Shown in pieces: positions 22,492-31,264 of a stretch of 64,000 nt of DNA. This DNA is from Planctomycetota bacterium (lineage in GTDB: Bacteria > Planctomycetota > Planctomycetia > Pirellulales > UBA1268): assembly GCA_003669585.1 (NCBI GenBank), contig QWOQ01000017.1, positions 62,001 to 126,000 of the forward strand. The letters run 5' to 3'. The notes under the pieces are model-generated. The model did no database searches. It worked only from the letters and a program-made list of their open reading frames with translations, and was not told where the DNA came from. A program made the translations under genes and the position numbers. Each line of letters starts with the position of its first letter. The first letter of the stretch is position 1.

Positions 22492-23538
22492 ATGAAAGCG
22501 CTGCTGCTGACTGCTCCTGGAACGCTCACCATGACAGATGTGGATACTCCTCCGTGCGGTGATTTCGACGTAGTGGTGCGCGTTGCAGCCTGCGGTATTT
22601 GCGGCAGTGACATTCATGGACTTGATGGCTCGACCGGTAGAAGAATTCCGCCGCTTGTCATGGGGCACGAAGCAGCCGGAACCGTTGCACAAATCGGCTC
22701 ACAGGTACGAGACATTAAGAAGGGTGCTCGCGTTGCACTCGATTCCACGATTGCCTGCGGCGCGTGCAATGATTGCAGCAGTGGCCGCGAGAATCTCTGC
22801 ATGTCGCGACAAGTGCTCGGCGTCTCGTGCGGGACATACCGTCGTCACGGATGCTTTGCCGAATATGTTGTCGTACCGCAACACGCAGTCTATGTCATTC
22901 CGGATTCACTGACGTTTGTCCAGGCCTCGCTGCTCGAGCCACTCACAATTGCGCTGCATGCGCTTCGGCTCGGAGGCTCTGGTGCGCATACCAATTCTGC
23001 GGTGGTCGTAGGATGCGGCACCATTGGACTCACACTCATCAGTGCACTCGCGGCAAAAGGATGCAGGGCGATTGCGGCAATCGATATTGATGCCTCTCGA
23101 CTGGCCACTGCCAAAAAACATGGAGCCACAATTGGATTTTCTGGAAATGATTCCGATGTTGCGGCCGGTGTCGTCGATTGGGCCAAGCAGCACGGATCGG
23201 GCGACGGAGCGGATCTTGTCGTCGAGGCGGTCGGTACAACTGCCGCCGTACAAATAGCCATTGATTCGGCAGCTCGTGGCGCGACTGTCGTCTTGGTTGG
23301 CAACGTGTCACCTCGGATTGAATTTGCACTCCAGACAGTTGTGACCAGACAGTTACGAATTTTGGGTTCGTGCTCTTCGGCCGGCTGCTATCCAGAGGCA
23401 ATCGAACTGGTTGCCAGCGGGCGGGTCGATCTTGATCATTTGGTGAGTCGCGTGGCGCCGCTGTCTGAGGGGGCCGAGTGGTTTCGGCGTCTGGTGCAAC
23501 GCGAAGATGGACTTGTAAAAGTAGTTCTTGAGCCTTGA
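22492..23538 (+). CDS. Zinc-dependent alcohol dehydrogenase (sorbitol/threonine dehydrogenase group)
   Basis: The protein has 348 aa, a medium-chain dehydrogenase. Catalytic zinc ligands are visible in CGICGSDIHG (C37) and GHEAAG (H59-E60). The structural zinc lobe CGACNDCSSGRENLC supplies C89, C92, C95 and C103. The coenzyme domain has VVVGCGTIGLTLISALAAKG, the NAD(P) Rossmann motif. Likely reaction: reversible oxidation of a polyol, sugar alcohol or hydroxy acid with NAD(P)+, in the cytoplasm. The ATG at 22492 is chosen because it starts the GroES-like domain; an earlier ATG at 22432 adds an unsupported leader. It is followed after 17 bases by an SDR gene, then a lactonase-like and a LutA-like gene, suggesting a sugar-oxidation operon. 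Confidence 0.9.
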   Translation: MKALLLTAPGTLTMTDVDTPPCGDFDVVVRVAACGICGSDIHGLDGSTGRRIPPLVMGHEAAGTVAQIGSQVRDIKKGARVALDSTIACGACNDCSSGRENLCMSRQVLGVSCGTYRRHGCFAEYVVVPQHAVYVIPDSLTFVQASLLEPLTIALHALRLGGSGAHTNSAVVVGCGTIGLTLISALAAKGCRAIAAIDIDASRLATAKKHGATIGFSGNDSDVAAGVVDWAKQHGSGDGADLVVEAVGTTAAVQIAIDSAARGATVVLVGNVSPRIEFALQTVVTRQLRILGSCSSAGCYPEAIELVASGRVDLDHLVSRVAPLSEGAEWFRRLVQREDGLVKVVLEP

Positions 23539-23555
23539 AGCAGATCGGATCCTCA

Positions 23556-24359
23556 ATGACACAACGTTCTTTGTTTGATCTCACCGGCCGACATGCAATC
23601 GTTACTGGCGCCAGCCGAGGACTCGGTTTGCAGATGGCTGAGGCACTTGCGCGATCGGGAGCCGATCTCGTCGTGACTGCCAGAAATATCGATTCGCTCG
23701 CTGCGAGTTGCCGTCATCTAGAAACTTTTGGGCACCGAGTCATTCCGCTTGCATTGGATCTACGAACTCAACAAAGCATTCTCGATGCGTCAGCGGGAGC
23801 CATTGCGGCCCTTGGCCACATTGATGTGCTTGTGAATAACGCCGGCTGCAATGTGCGCAAACCATCGATTGACATTTCATGGGATGACTGGAACCTTGTA
23901 CTCGACACGAATCTGCGCGGGACGTTTTTCATGGCCCGTGAGATCGCGGCCCACATGATGTCACGCACCAGTGGTCGCATCATAAATATTGGCAGCGTGA
24001 CGAGCGTTTTTGGCTACGCCGGAATTGTTCCTTACTGTGCCAGTCGCGGTGGCGTGAAGCAGATGACCATGGCGCTGGCAGACGAATGGGGACCCCTTGG
24101 TATCACCGTCAACTGTCTCGCCCCAGGCTGGTTCCGAACGGCACAAAACGACATTATGTACCAAGATCAGGCATGGCTGGACTATCTCATTGATCGCATT
24201 CCACTGCGTCGACCTGGACGGGCCGATGATCTCGATGGTGCGGTCGTGTTTCTCTCGAGCGATGCCAGTGCCTATGTCACGGGACAGACGCTTTTAGTGG
24301 ATGGCGGCATTACGACCGGTGCCACCCGCGCACTGCCCGCCAAACAATCCACTCTCTAG
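23556..24359 (+). CDS. Short-chain dehydrogenase/reductase with Arg in place of catalytic Lys
   Basis: The protein has 267 aa, classical SDR fold of the gluconate 5-dehydrogenase-like group. Cofactor motif TGASRGLG (17-24) and NNAG (94-97) are intact; catalytic Ser147 and Tyr160 are present. The usual YxxxK reads YCASR (Y160, R164), confirmed in the DNA as TACTGTGCCAGTCGC. C-terminal LLVDGGITT is typical. It probably oxidises a sugar acid or polyol with NAD(P)+, but the Lys-to-Arg change at the residue that lowers the Tyr pKa could alter activity. Start ATG 23556 is 17 bases after the ADH stop; an in-frame TTG at 23535 overlaps that stop but is less likely. Confidence 0.88.
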   Translation: MTQRSLFDLTGRHAIVTGASRGLGLQMAEALARSGADLVVTARNIDSLAASCRHLETFGHRVIPLALDLRTQQSILDASAGAIAALGHIDVLVNNAGCNVRKPSIDISWDDWNLVLDTNLRGTFFMAREIAAHMMSRTSGRIINIGSVTSVFGYAGIVPYCASRGGVKQMTMALADEWGPLGITVNCLAPGWFRTAQNDIMYQDQAWLDYLIDRIPLRRPGRADDLDGAVVFLSSDASAYVTGQTLLVDGGITTGATRALPAKQSTL

Positions 24360-24438
24360 ATTTTACACGGCTTATTGACCAAACACTTTCATAACCCACA
24401 AGCTTTCATCACAACACTTTTTATACAAGGAGCCTTTC

Positions 24439-25524
24439 ATGCCCAATGTGTTCCAACGGTCTTCTCGCTGCTTTGTGCTCTCTCAATCAATTCTCGTGGT
24501 TCTAGTCTTGTTGATCAGTTTGGTTTCATTCTCGTGCTTTCTTGTGGCAGACGACGATCTCCTGCCTGTTCTTGGATCTTTCGAACGGCTTGATCCTCGG
24601 TTTGACACTCTTGTTCCCAAAGATGCAGTACTCGAAGTCCTTGCGAGCGGATTTCAATGGAGCGAAGGACCGGTTTGGTCGGCCGAAACCGGATCACTTC
24701 TTTTTTGTGACATCCCACCCAATACCGTTCATCGCTGGAAACATGGTGAGGGACTCAGCGTGTTTCTGAAGCCGAGCGGATATACCGGTGTGAGTGCCTA
24801 CGGAGGAGAGCCAGGCTCCAACGGCCTGGCGTTTGATACGCAGGGCCGTCTTGTTTCCTGCGAGCATGGCGATCGTCGAGTGTCGCGCATGGAACGTGAT
24901 GGCGGCAAGCGAACGCTCGCCGATTCGTGGAAAGGAAAGCGGTTGAACAGCCCGAACGATCTGGCGATTCATTCTTCCGGCGCGGTCTATTTCACCGATC
25001 CTCCCTATGGACTTCCAAAACAGTTTGACGATCCTCGCCGCGAACTCGATCACTGCGGCGTCTATCGAATAGCTCCCTCCGGCGAAGTGACGCTTTTGTG
25101 CGACACCATGACGCGTCCAAATGGCATTGCATTTTCACCCGATGAACGCACGCTCTACGTGGCGCAGTCTGATCCCGAGCGACCTCTCTGGAATGCTTTT
25201 TCCGTTTCTCAAGATGGCACACTCGATAAAGGAAAACTTTTTTTCGACGCTGCCGCTCTTCTCAAAAAGCGCAAAGGATTGCCCGATGGACTCAAGATCG
25301 ATCAGTCCGGAAATCTTTTTGCCACCGGTCCCGGGGGCGTGCTGGTCTTTCGTCCTGATGGCACCCATCTGGGAACGATCCTGACGGGACAGGCCACGGC
25401 CAATTGCGGATTTGGTGACGATGGCAAAACGCTCTACGTGACGGCCGACTCTTTTTTGTGTCGTATAAAACTCGCCACTCGCGGCAATCCACTCGGAACG
25501 GCTGATCGAGCGGCCAGCAAGTAA
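24439..25524 (+). CDS. Exported SMP-30/gluconolactonase-like protein
   Basis: The protein has 361 aa with an N-terminal signal segment (SILVVLVLLISLVSFSCFLV) and then a six-bladed SMP-30/gluconolactonase beta-propeller. Metal-site motifs are seen in FQWSEGPVWSAETGSLLFCD (first Glu ligand), SNGLAFD, NSPNDLAIHSSGAVYFTDPP (Asn/Asp ligands) and PNGIAFSPDERTLYVAQSD. Family enzymes hydrolyse sugar lactones such as gluconolactone with a bound divalent cation; the signal peptide places it outside the cytoplasm. AAGGAG lies six bases before ATG. In context it could open a lactone made by an upstream dehydrogenase, though that enzyme is predicted cytoplasmic, so the pairing is uncertain. Confidence 0.88.
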   Translation: MPNVFQRSSRCFVLSQSILVVLVLLISLVSFSCFLVADDDLLPVLGSFERLDPRFDTLVPKDAVLEVLASGFQWSEGPVWSAETGSLLFCDIPPNTVHRWKHGEGLSVFLKPSGYTGVSAYGGEPGSNGLAFDTQGRLVSCEHGDRRVSRMERDGGKRTLADSWKGKRLNSPNDLAIHSSGAVYFTDPPYGLPKQFDDPRRELDHCGVYRIAPSGEVTLLCDTMTRPNGIAFSPDERTLYVAQSDPERPLWNAFSVSQDGTLDKGKLFFDAAALLKKRKGLPDGLKIDQSGNLFATGPGGVLVFRPDGTHLGTILTGQATANCGFGDDGKTLYVTADSFLCRIKLATRGNPLGTADRAASK

Positions 25525-25561
25525 TGGATGTTGCCGTCTCCAACTCGCCGGGGTCATCTCG

Positions 25562-26329
25562 ATGAATATCGGACTTTTTGCCGGCTGCCACACGCTCGAA
25601 CATCATCCTCGCATCGCGGATGCCGCTGCGGATCTGCTCGAACACCTCGGCATTGTGATCGAGAGACGATTGCTTCCTCCGGCCACCTGTTGTGGTCGGC
25701 GCGAGGACGAATGCGGTCTTCGAAAGGCAGCCAACGATGCGGCAGGAAGATTTGTTGAGGTCTTCAACGGTTGTGAATGGGTTGTCGCGACCGATACGTC
25801 GTGTGTTGCGCATGTGCGGCCGGCTCTCTACCGAATGCTCGATAGTTCCGAGGCGGCGCGACTCCGTGGGCGAACAGTCGATGTCGTGACATTCATTCAC
25901 GATGTGCTCCGTGTTTCGGAAATTCCATGGTCTCGTTTTGAGGGGAATGTGGTGATGCCTTACGCCTGCGATATCGCCTGCCCGCGCGAGGAAACCCCGC
26001 GCGGCATTCGAGGGCCGTGGCGAGCCAAGGCGATCACGCTGCTCAATTCCATTCCCACTGTTCGCGTCATTGATTTCCAGCAACGACAGGACGACTGTTG
26101 CGGATTTGGATGGATTGCAAACCGGCGCGAACCGGAGAATGCCCATGCCAGCGCCGATCGATTATTCCAGCGACTGTGCGACTCTGGCGCCGATTACATT
26201 GTGTCAGCAGAATCAACCTGCGTGGATCAGCTCGCCGCCAGTGCAAGGCGGCACGCTTCGACGATCCGCTGTGTCCATATTCTCGACCTTCTTTGGCAGG
26301 TACCATCGCTTGACGATGCCAGCACCTGA
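25562..26329 (+). CDS. LutA/YkgE-like cysteine-rich (CCG) Fe-S oxidoreductase subunit
   Basis: The protein has 255 aa built of two CCG (DUF3483-type) half-domains. Cysteines of the first are C9, C43-C44 (ATCCGRRE) and C81; of the second C136/C140, C179-C180 (DDCCGFGW) and C220. The same arrangement occurs in LutA, GlpC C-terminal regions and heterodisulfide reductase HdrB, where such motifs bind Fe-S or non-cubane clusters. LutA takes part in L-lactate oxidation with LutB and LutC, neither of which is here. The second half-domain lacks the usual His-x-x-Cys-His and reads YACDIACPRE. It ends the ADH-SDR-lactonase run, so it may pass electrons from hydroxy-acid oxidation (inference). Confidence 0.75.
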   Translation: MNIGLFAGCHTLEHHPRIADAAADLLEHLGIVIERRLLPPATCCGRREDECGLRKAANDAAGRFVEVFNGCEWVVATDTSCVAHVRPALYRMLDSSEAARLRGRTVDVVTFIHDVLRVSEIPWSRFEGNVVMPYACDIACPREETPRGIRGPWRAKAITLLNSIPTVRVIDFQQRQDDCCGFGWIANRREPENAHASADRLFQRLCDSGADYIVSAESTCVDQLAASARRHASTIRCVHILDLLWQVPSLDDAST

Positions 26330-26591
26330 CTCACGCTGATGCCGCAGGGCAACACGCGTCGACATGCGGCAGCAGTTGTGGAAGCTACGCACAAGCCTTT
26401 TTTCGGCTGATTTGCACTGCTTCTTGCCTCGATTCTATGGGCACTGCCGGCAAAAACGATTGTGACGAAGAAATGCATTCCCAGACGAACTCTCTGGAAA
26501 AGTTGTTTTGCACCAACTCGATCGGCGCACTATCTGCACTGTCTTTGTACCGACACAAAACTTTTGAAAATAAGCGAGAGCAGATCGATCC

Positions 26592-27350
26592 ATGATTGAA
26601 AAGGAACTTACTTTTATAACTCTGGCACTCCGAATGTCGATGATTGATCCACGATCACTCGTGCAAAATCGTTCTGACGACCAGCTTCACAAGGAGTGGC
26701 GAAACGCACACAAAAAAGCTCTTTGCGATTGGGAACGAGAGTTTTCATTCCTTGACTGGGAGGTGCAACGCCATTGTCCGATTCAACTGCGTCGGCTTGA
26801 GCGATTCACGTGGGAAATCGGTTCGAGCGATTTGGTTTCACGATTATTTGCTGGATTGCTGGCAGCCTCTTCACGAGGGCGGCTCGATCGACCGCTGCAA
26901 CTCGCTTTGGAAATTGTGGCTTGTCATACGCCATCGCTTGCATCACTGAATGCGATGCTGGCTCATCAATCTGCAAAGCCGGCACGATTGCGATACAAGA
27001 TCATTCAATCGCTCTCCGACAAGCTTCTCTCTCGATGGATGCGTTATGCCGATGTGAGTCCACTGGCTCACAATCCTTGCGCGTTGCGTCGACTGAATCG
27101 GCTCCGCCTTTTTCCCAGCACGTGTGATGCTTTGAATTTTGATACGCCTGCATCCATGGAAAAATTCTTGGGACTTTTCGTTTCGCTGAAAGCTCCCGCC
27201 GGAGTCGAGCCCATCTGTGACACCGTGCACACAACCGCCTGTCTCCTTGCAGCCTGCATACCGCAAGACCGCTACGGACACACTGCCAGCGGAGTTGATT
27301 TGCCTGCGACTTGGTCATCTGAGACCCGCACCCGGCATCGACCGTCGTGA
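26592..27350 (+). CDS. Hypothetical protein
   Basis: The protein has 252 aa and is not recognised. It is predicted soluble, with no signal peptide or membrane segment, and is rich in Leu, Arg, Cys, His and Trp. An early stretch reads KEWRNAHKKALCDWEREF, and two helical regions follow (LVSRLFAGLLAASSRGRL; RRLNRLRLFPSTCDAL). Later ATGs at 26634 and 26640 could be the true start because the first 14 residues (MIEKELTFITLALR) look less like the rest. The gene stands alone: 262 bases after the LutA-like gene, which contain only an inverted repeat TGCCGCA/TGCGGCA at 26340-26371, and converging on the VOC gene. Coding potential is plausible from its length and lack of overlap with other genes, but the gene is not proven. 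Confidence 0.5.
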   Translation: MIEKELTFITLALRMSMIDPRSLVQNRSDDQLHKEWRNAHKKALCDWEREFSFLDWEVQRHCPIQLRRLERFTWEIGSSDLVSRLFAGLLAASSRGRLDRPLQLALEIVACHTPSLASLNAMLAHQSAKPARLRYKIIQSLSDKLLSRWMRYADVSPLAHNPCALRRLNRLRLFPSTCDALNFDTPASMEKFLGLFVSLKAPAGVEPICDTVHTTACLLAACIPQDRYGHTASGVDLPATWSSETRTRHRPS

Positions 27351-27384
27351 AAGTCTGTGAGAAGTTTTCAGAGCGATTTTGGCA

Positions 27385-27801
27385 CTACCGTCCTGCCGAC
27401 CAGACAAAGAGCCGAATTCTATTTCCGTCTGGATCAGTTGCGACGAGTTCCCGAAAGCCTTCGGGATCTTCTTTTATTTTTATGATTTCAGTTCCGGCCT
27501 CAATGAGTCTCGCTTGAATCGATTCCAGATCGGCTACTTCGAATCCGAGGCTCCAACGACGGCTCGATTGATCTGCATCGGGACGCTGGAGCAGTGCCAG
27601 TCTCGTATCACCAGCTGCAAGCAGTGCATACCCATCGTCAACCACCCGCACGAGCACTCGCAGACCGAGGACACAACGGTACCACTCAACCATGGTCGGC
27701 CACTGTTGCGTCCGTAGTTCTACGCTGAAAAGCGTCGGGCGATTGCCTCCAAGATTCGACACGTATAACTCGCTTTGTGCTTCGATCGTTTGTTGTTTCA
27801 A
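27385..27801 (-). CDS. VOC (glyoxalase/bleomycin-resistance) superfamily protein
   Basis: About 138 aa, one VOC domain made of two beta-alpha-beta-beta-beta modules. Diagnostic stretches are TQQWPTMVEWYRCVLGLRVL at the first module and SLGFEVADLESIQARLIEAG with FRELVATDPDGNRIRLF at the second. The DPDGN loop and C-terminal metal-ligand position resemble the family. Members include glyoxalase I, dioxygenases and antibiotic-binding proteins, so the substrate cannot be inferred. There is no upstream ATG in frame; the start is TTG 27801 or GTG 27762 (reading MSNLGGNRP), neither with a strong ribosome-binding site. It diverges from lysS. Confidence 0.78.
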   Translation of the reverse strand: MKQQTIEAQSELYVSNLGGNRPTLFSVELRTQQWPTMVEWYRCVLGLRVLVRVVDDGYALLAAGDTRLALLQRPDADQSSRRWSLGFEVADLESIQARLIEAGTEIIKIKEDPEGFRELVATDPDGNRIRLFVWSAGR

Positions 27802-28079
27802 GTGGCAAGGGGATCGTTTTCCTCATTTTTTTTGGAGAACGCCAGAGTGTTGTAACCCAATACCCTGAGAATAGAGAAGTCCTTCCAGCCTATTCGCTGC
27901 ATGTCTCGCACCTTGCCACGCTCCACCAGATGCCCTTCACGCAAACAGGATCTCTTCCCACAATAGCCCACTCGAGATCGGCTCTCAGTGCATCCAAGCA
28001 AATTGCACGCAGTGCCGATCGAGCACGCCACACCGTGTGGATTGTGCCGATCGTTTCAGTCTTTGTGCAACGGCCACAC

Positions 28080-29597
28080 ATGTCGCAATCTTCAGAGCCC
28101 ACCGCTGACACACCCAAACAGTCGCCACCTGTGCGATCGGGTGAACTCCTTGCTGCCTCACGGCGCGACAAACTTCAGCGACTTCTCGCAATGGGCATTG
28201 ATCCTTGGGGAGGACGATTCGATCACACGCAACCAATTGACTCGATTCGCGCCCGTGGAGACTCGCTCGAAAAAACAGATGATCAAGGGCCAACGGTTCG
28301 AGTTGCGGGACGAATCATGCTCTTGCGCAGCGGCGGCAGTCTTGTCTTTCTCGATCTGGTTGATCGCACCGGACGAATTCAAGTCGCGCTTGGGAAAAAA
28401 CAGATTGGACCCGATCTGTGGCGCATCGTGAACTGCCTCGATCTGGGTGACATCATTGGTGTGGATGGTCGACTGGCATGGTCGCGTTCAGGGGAATTGA
28501 CGGTGTTCGCGTCGAGTCTTGAATTTCTCACGAAGTCACTTGAAACCCCCCCCGACAAATTCCACGGCTTAGTCGATCCCGACCTTCGACAACGCATGCG
28601 CTATCTTGATCTTGTTCATGGCGAAGGAGTGCGTGAACGTTTTGTGGCACGCAGTCGCATCGTTGAAAGTGTTCGTCGCACTCTTTCTGATCGGGGCTAT
28701 CTCGAGGTCGAAGGCCCCACGCTTCACACCCTTGCAGGTGGAGCGGCCGCACGGCCATTCAAGACGCACCACAATGCGCTCGACATGCCGCTGGTGATGC
28801 GAATCGCGCTTGAGTTGCACCTCAAACGACTTCTTGTTGGGGGACTCGAACGCGTGTTTGAACTCGGAAGAGTTTATCGCAATGAAGGCGTCAGCCCCCG
28901 GCACAATCCTGAGTTCACGATGCTCGAAGCTTACGAAGCCTACGGGGATTATTCATCGATGATGGATCTCACCGAAGCAATTATCGTCAATGCCGCATCG
29001 GTCGCCGGAACACCACAACAATTTGAATGGCAGGGTCATACGATCCGCCTCGAATCGCCATTCCGACGAGCATCGTACGACAGCCTCCTTTCGGAAGTGA
29101 CCGGCTGCAACCCTGCCGATCCACAGAGCGTTCTTGAAGCTGCCTCTAAGGCTGGCATCGAAACAGAAGGTCGTCACCATGATGTCATCAAAAGTGATCT
29201 CTTTGAATCGAAAGTCGAGCAAACACTCGTGGGGCCAATCTTCGTCATCGATTATCCGGCCGCACTGTGTCCACTCACAAAACGCAAGCGAACTGATCCC
29301 TCTATTGCCGAACGATTTGAACTCTACGTGGCAGGGATGGAACTGGCCAACGCCTACACTGAACTCAATGACCCAGATCTGCAGGAGTCGCTCTTTCAAA
29401 CTCAACTTGCCGGACTGGCGGCTGAGGAATCGATGGCCCGCATGGATAAAGATTTTATCAAGGCTCTGCGTCACGGAATGCCTCCGGCTGGCGGCCTTGG
29501 CATAGGCATCGACAGACTTGTGATGCTCCTGACGGTTTCCACTTCGATCCGGGATGTGATTCTATTTCCAATTCAACGGCCTCAGGCTGATGAATGA
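28080..29597 (+). CDS. lysS: Lysyl-tRNA synthetase, class II
   Basis: The protein has 505 aa and charges tRNA-Lys with lysine using ATP. The N-terminal OB-fold anticodon-binding domain (about residues 60-165) contains VRVAGRIMLLRSGGSLVFLD. The class II catalytic core follows, with motif 2 FELGRVYRNEGVSPRHNPEF and motif 3 GLGIGIDRLVMLLT. ATG 28080 gives the normal length for the family; the frame stays open to 27777, but that extension has no family similarity. It heads a same-strand series with an ABC exporter (26-base gap) and ilvE. The 278 bases between the VOC gene and lysS hold no gene that I can support and must contain the promoter. Confidence 0.95.
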   Translation: MSQSSEPTADTPKQSPPVRSGELLAASRRDKLQRLLAMGIDPWGGRFDHTQPIDSIRARGDSLEKTDDQGPTVRVAGRIMLLRSGGSLVFLDLVDRTGRIQVALGKKQIGPDLWRIVNCLDLGDIIGVDGRLAWSRSGELTVFASSLEFLTKSLETPPDKFHGLVDPDLRQRMRYLDLVHGEGVRERFVARSRIVESVRRTLSDRGYLEVEGPTLHTLAGGAAARPFKTHHNALDMPLVMRIALELHLKRLLVGGLERVFELGRVYRNEGVSPRHNPEFTMLEAYEAYGDYSSMMDLTEAIIVNAASVAGTPQQFEWQGHTIRLESPFRRASYDSLLSEVTGCNPADPQSVLEAASKAGIETEGRHHDVIKSDLFESKVEQTLVGPIFVIDYPAALCPLTKRKRTDPSIAERFELYVAGMELANAYTELNDPDLQESLFQTQLAGLAAEESMARMDKDFIKALRHGMPPAGGLGIGIDRLVMLLTVSTSIRDVILFPIQRPQADE

Positions 29598-29623
29598 TAG
29601 CGTGATAAACGCGGAGACCTTTG

Positions 29624-31264
29624 ATGTATAAATTAATTTTATGTTGGCGTTATCTACGTACACGATGGATCGCGCTCGCGAGCGTTGTGAGCGTTACGCT
29701 CGGTGTGGCAACGATGATCGTTGTCAACTCAGTGATGGCCGGCTTCTCACACGAAATGCAAAGCCGTATTCACGGGGTGCTTTCCGATCTGGTCTTCGAA
29801 AGCCATAGCCTTGGTGGATTCCCTGACGCCCGCTGGCACATGGACGAGATTCTTCGAACCTCTGGTGACGATGTTCTCGGCATGACGGCAACCGTGGCAG
29901 TTCCGGCGATGCTCAACTTTCAGGTTCGCGGTCAATGGGTGACTCGCCAAGTGATGTTTATCGGCATCGACAAAAAGACCCATGCGCAGGTTGGAGACTT
30001 TGGTCGCTACCTGCAGCATTCTCTCAATCGAGAGCAGTTGTCGTTCGATCTTCGCGAAGGAGGCTACGACACGCATGACAGCCAGTCGGATGATCCCACG
30101 CCCAAGCGACCCGCCATGGAAGATGCCGGGTGGCCACATCGCCGAAAGCGCGTTGATCGCGAACGTATCTGGCGCGAGAAACTAGAGGCTGTGGATGCTG
30201 CTGAACATCCGACAGACAGAGCGATTGATACGGTGTTTTCTGCAACAAATAATTCTGCGAATGCTGAAATTGAACCACTCGTGCCGCCAGTTTTCGAGAA
30301 TGGCGATGCCACAGACAATGCGTTGCCGTCGAACGAAACACCCGCGACGAACGATCCCTTTCTCGTGGCACGACCGCAGGAAGGCCGCACGATGGATCCG
30401 TCTCAGGAACAGTTTGTCGGTATCGTGCCAGGCATTGGTTTAGCAAGTTACCGAGACGTTTCGGGCGTTGATCGCTTTCTCATCCTCCCAGGAGACGATG
30501 TGAAAGTCACGTTTCCCACTGCTGGCACACCACCAAAGGCGGTGAGCGACACATTCACAATTGTCGACTTCTATGAAAGCAAGATGAGTGAATACGATTC
30601 GAATTTTGTTTTTGTACCAATCGAATCGCTTCAGCGGATGCGGGGCATGATCGAGCCCCAAACAGGAATTGCCAGCGTCAATGCGATTCAAATTAAGCTC
30701 AAGCCTGGTGTCAATCCCGAGCAGGTGCGAGATCGACTCCGTCGCATCTTTCCCGCCGAACTGTATTCAGTTTCTACGTGGCGAGATAAACAGGGACCTC
30801 TTTTGGCGGCTGTCGATATGGAAATGGCGGTACTCAACATTCTTTTATTCATGATCATCGCGGTTGCCGGCTTCGGTATTCTTGCGATTTTTTACATGAT
30901 TGTTGTTGAGAAAACTCGCGACATCGGCATTCTAAAATCTCTTGGAGCAAGTGCTTCCGGAGTGGCGGGGATTTTTCTTGGTTACGGTCTCGCACTCGGA
31001 CTTGTTGGCGCCGGCGCTGGCCTCGCGATCGGACTTGCGATCACTTGGAACATCAACTCGATTCGCGTAGGCGTCGAGTGGCTCACGGGGCAACGCGTAT
31101 TCGATCCCTCTATCTATTATTTCTTCAAAATTCCTACGATCGTTAATCCATTTACCGTGTCGTGGATTATTTTTGGAGCGGTCGTGATTGCAGTCGGCTC
31201 CAGCGTGCTGCCTGCCATTCGTGCCGCTCGTCTGCATCCCGTGGAGGCTCTGCGACATGACTAA
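29624..31264 (+). CDS. ABC transporter permease, LolC/LolE/FtsX type, with long charged insertion
   Basis: The protein has 546 aa. The MacB/LolC topology is clear: one N-terminal transmembrane helix (ALASVVSVTLGVATMIVVN), a large extracytoplasmic domain, and three C-terminal helices with the FtsX signature (VEKTRDIGILKSLGASASGV). In Gram-negative bacteria LolCDE frees lipoproteins from the inner membrane. Here the periplasmic domain holds an extra low-complexity, charged segment, about residues 148-265 (Asp/Glu/Arg/Pro-rich, e.g. HRRKRVDRERIWREKLEAVD), not usual in LolC. ATG 29624 follows GCGGAGA; the stop overlaps the LolD-like start by eight bases (ATGACTAA), showing translational coupling. 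Confidence 0.88.
   Translation: MYKLILCWRYLRTRWIALASVVSVTLGVATMIVVNSVMAGFSHEMQSRIHGVLSDLVFESHSLGGFPDARWHMDEILRTSGDDVLGMTATVAVPAMLNFQVRGQWVTRQVMFIGIDKKTHAQVGDFGRYLQHSLNREQLSFDLREGGYDTHDSQSDDPTPKRPAMEDAGWPHRRKRVDRERIWREKLEAVDAAEHPTDRAIDTVFSATNNSANAEIEPLVPPVFENGDATDNALPSNETPATNDPFLVARPQEGRTMDPSQEQFVGIVPGIGLASYRDVSGVDRFLILPGDDVKVTFPTAGTPPKAVSDTFTIVDFYESKMSEYDSNFVFVPIESLQRMRGMIEPQTGIASVNAIQIKLKPGVNPEQVRDRLRRIFPAELYSVSTWRDKQGPLLAAVDMEMAVLNILLFMIIAVAGFGILAIFYMIVVEKTRDIGILKSLGASASGVAGIFLGYGLALGLVGAGAGLAIGLAITWNINSIRVGVEWLTGQRVFDPSIYYFFKIPTIVNPFTVSWIIFGAVVIAVGSSVLPAIRAARLHPVEALRHD

Noticed and set aside
24384-24441. Repeated CTTTCAT words in front of the lactonase gene
   Set aside because: Three short copies in a low-complexity stretch; too weak to call an operator.
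26340-26371. Inverted repeat TGCCGCA/TGCGGCA after the LutA-like gene
   Set aside because: Loop of 18 bases and no T-run; not convincing as an intrinsic terminator.
27777-28079. 101-residue N-terminal extension of lysyl-tRNA synthetase
   Set aside because: Family length and the OB-fold start fit ATG 28080; the extension has no similarity to the enzyme.
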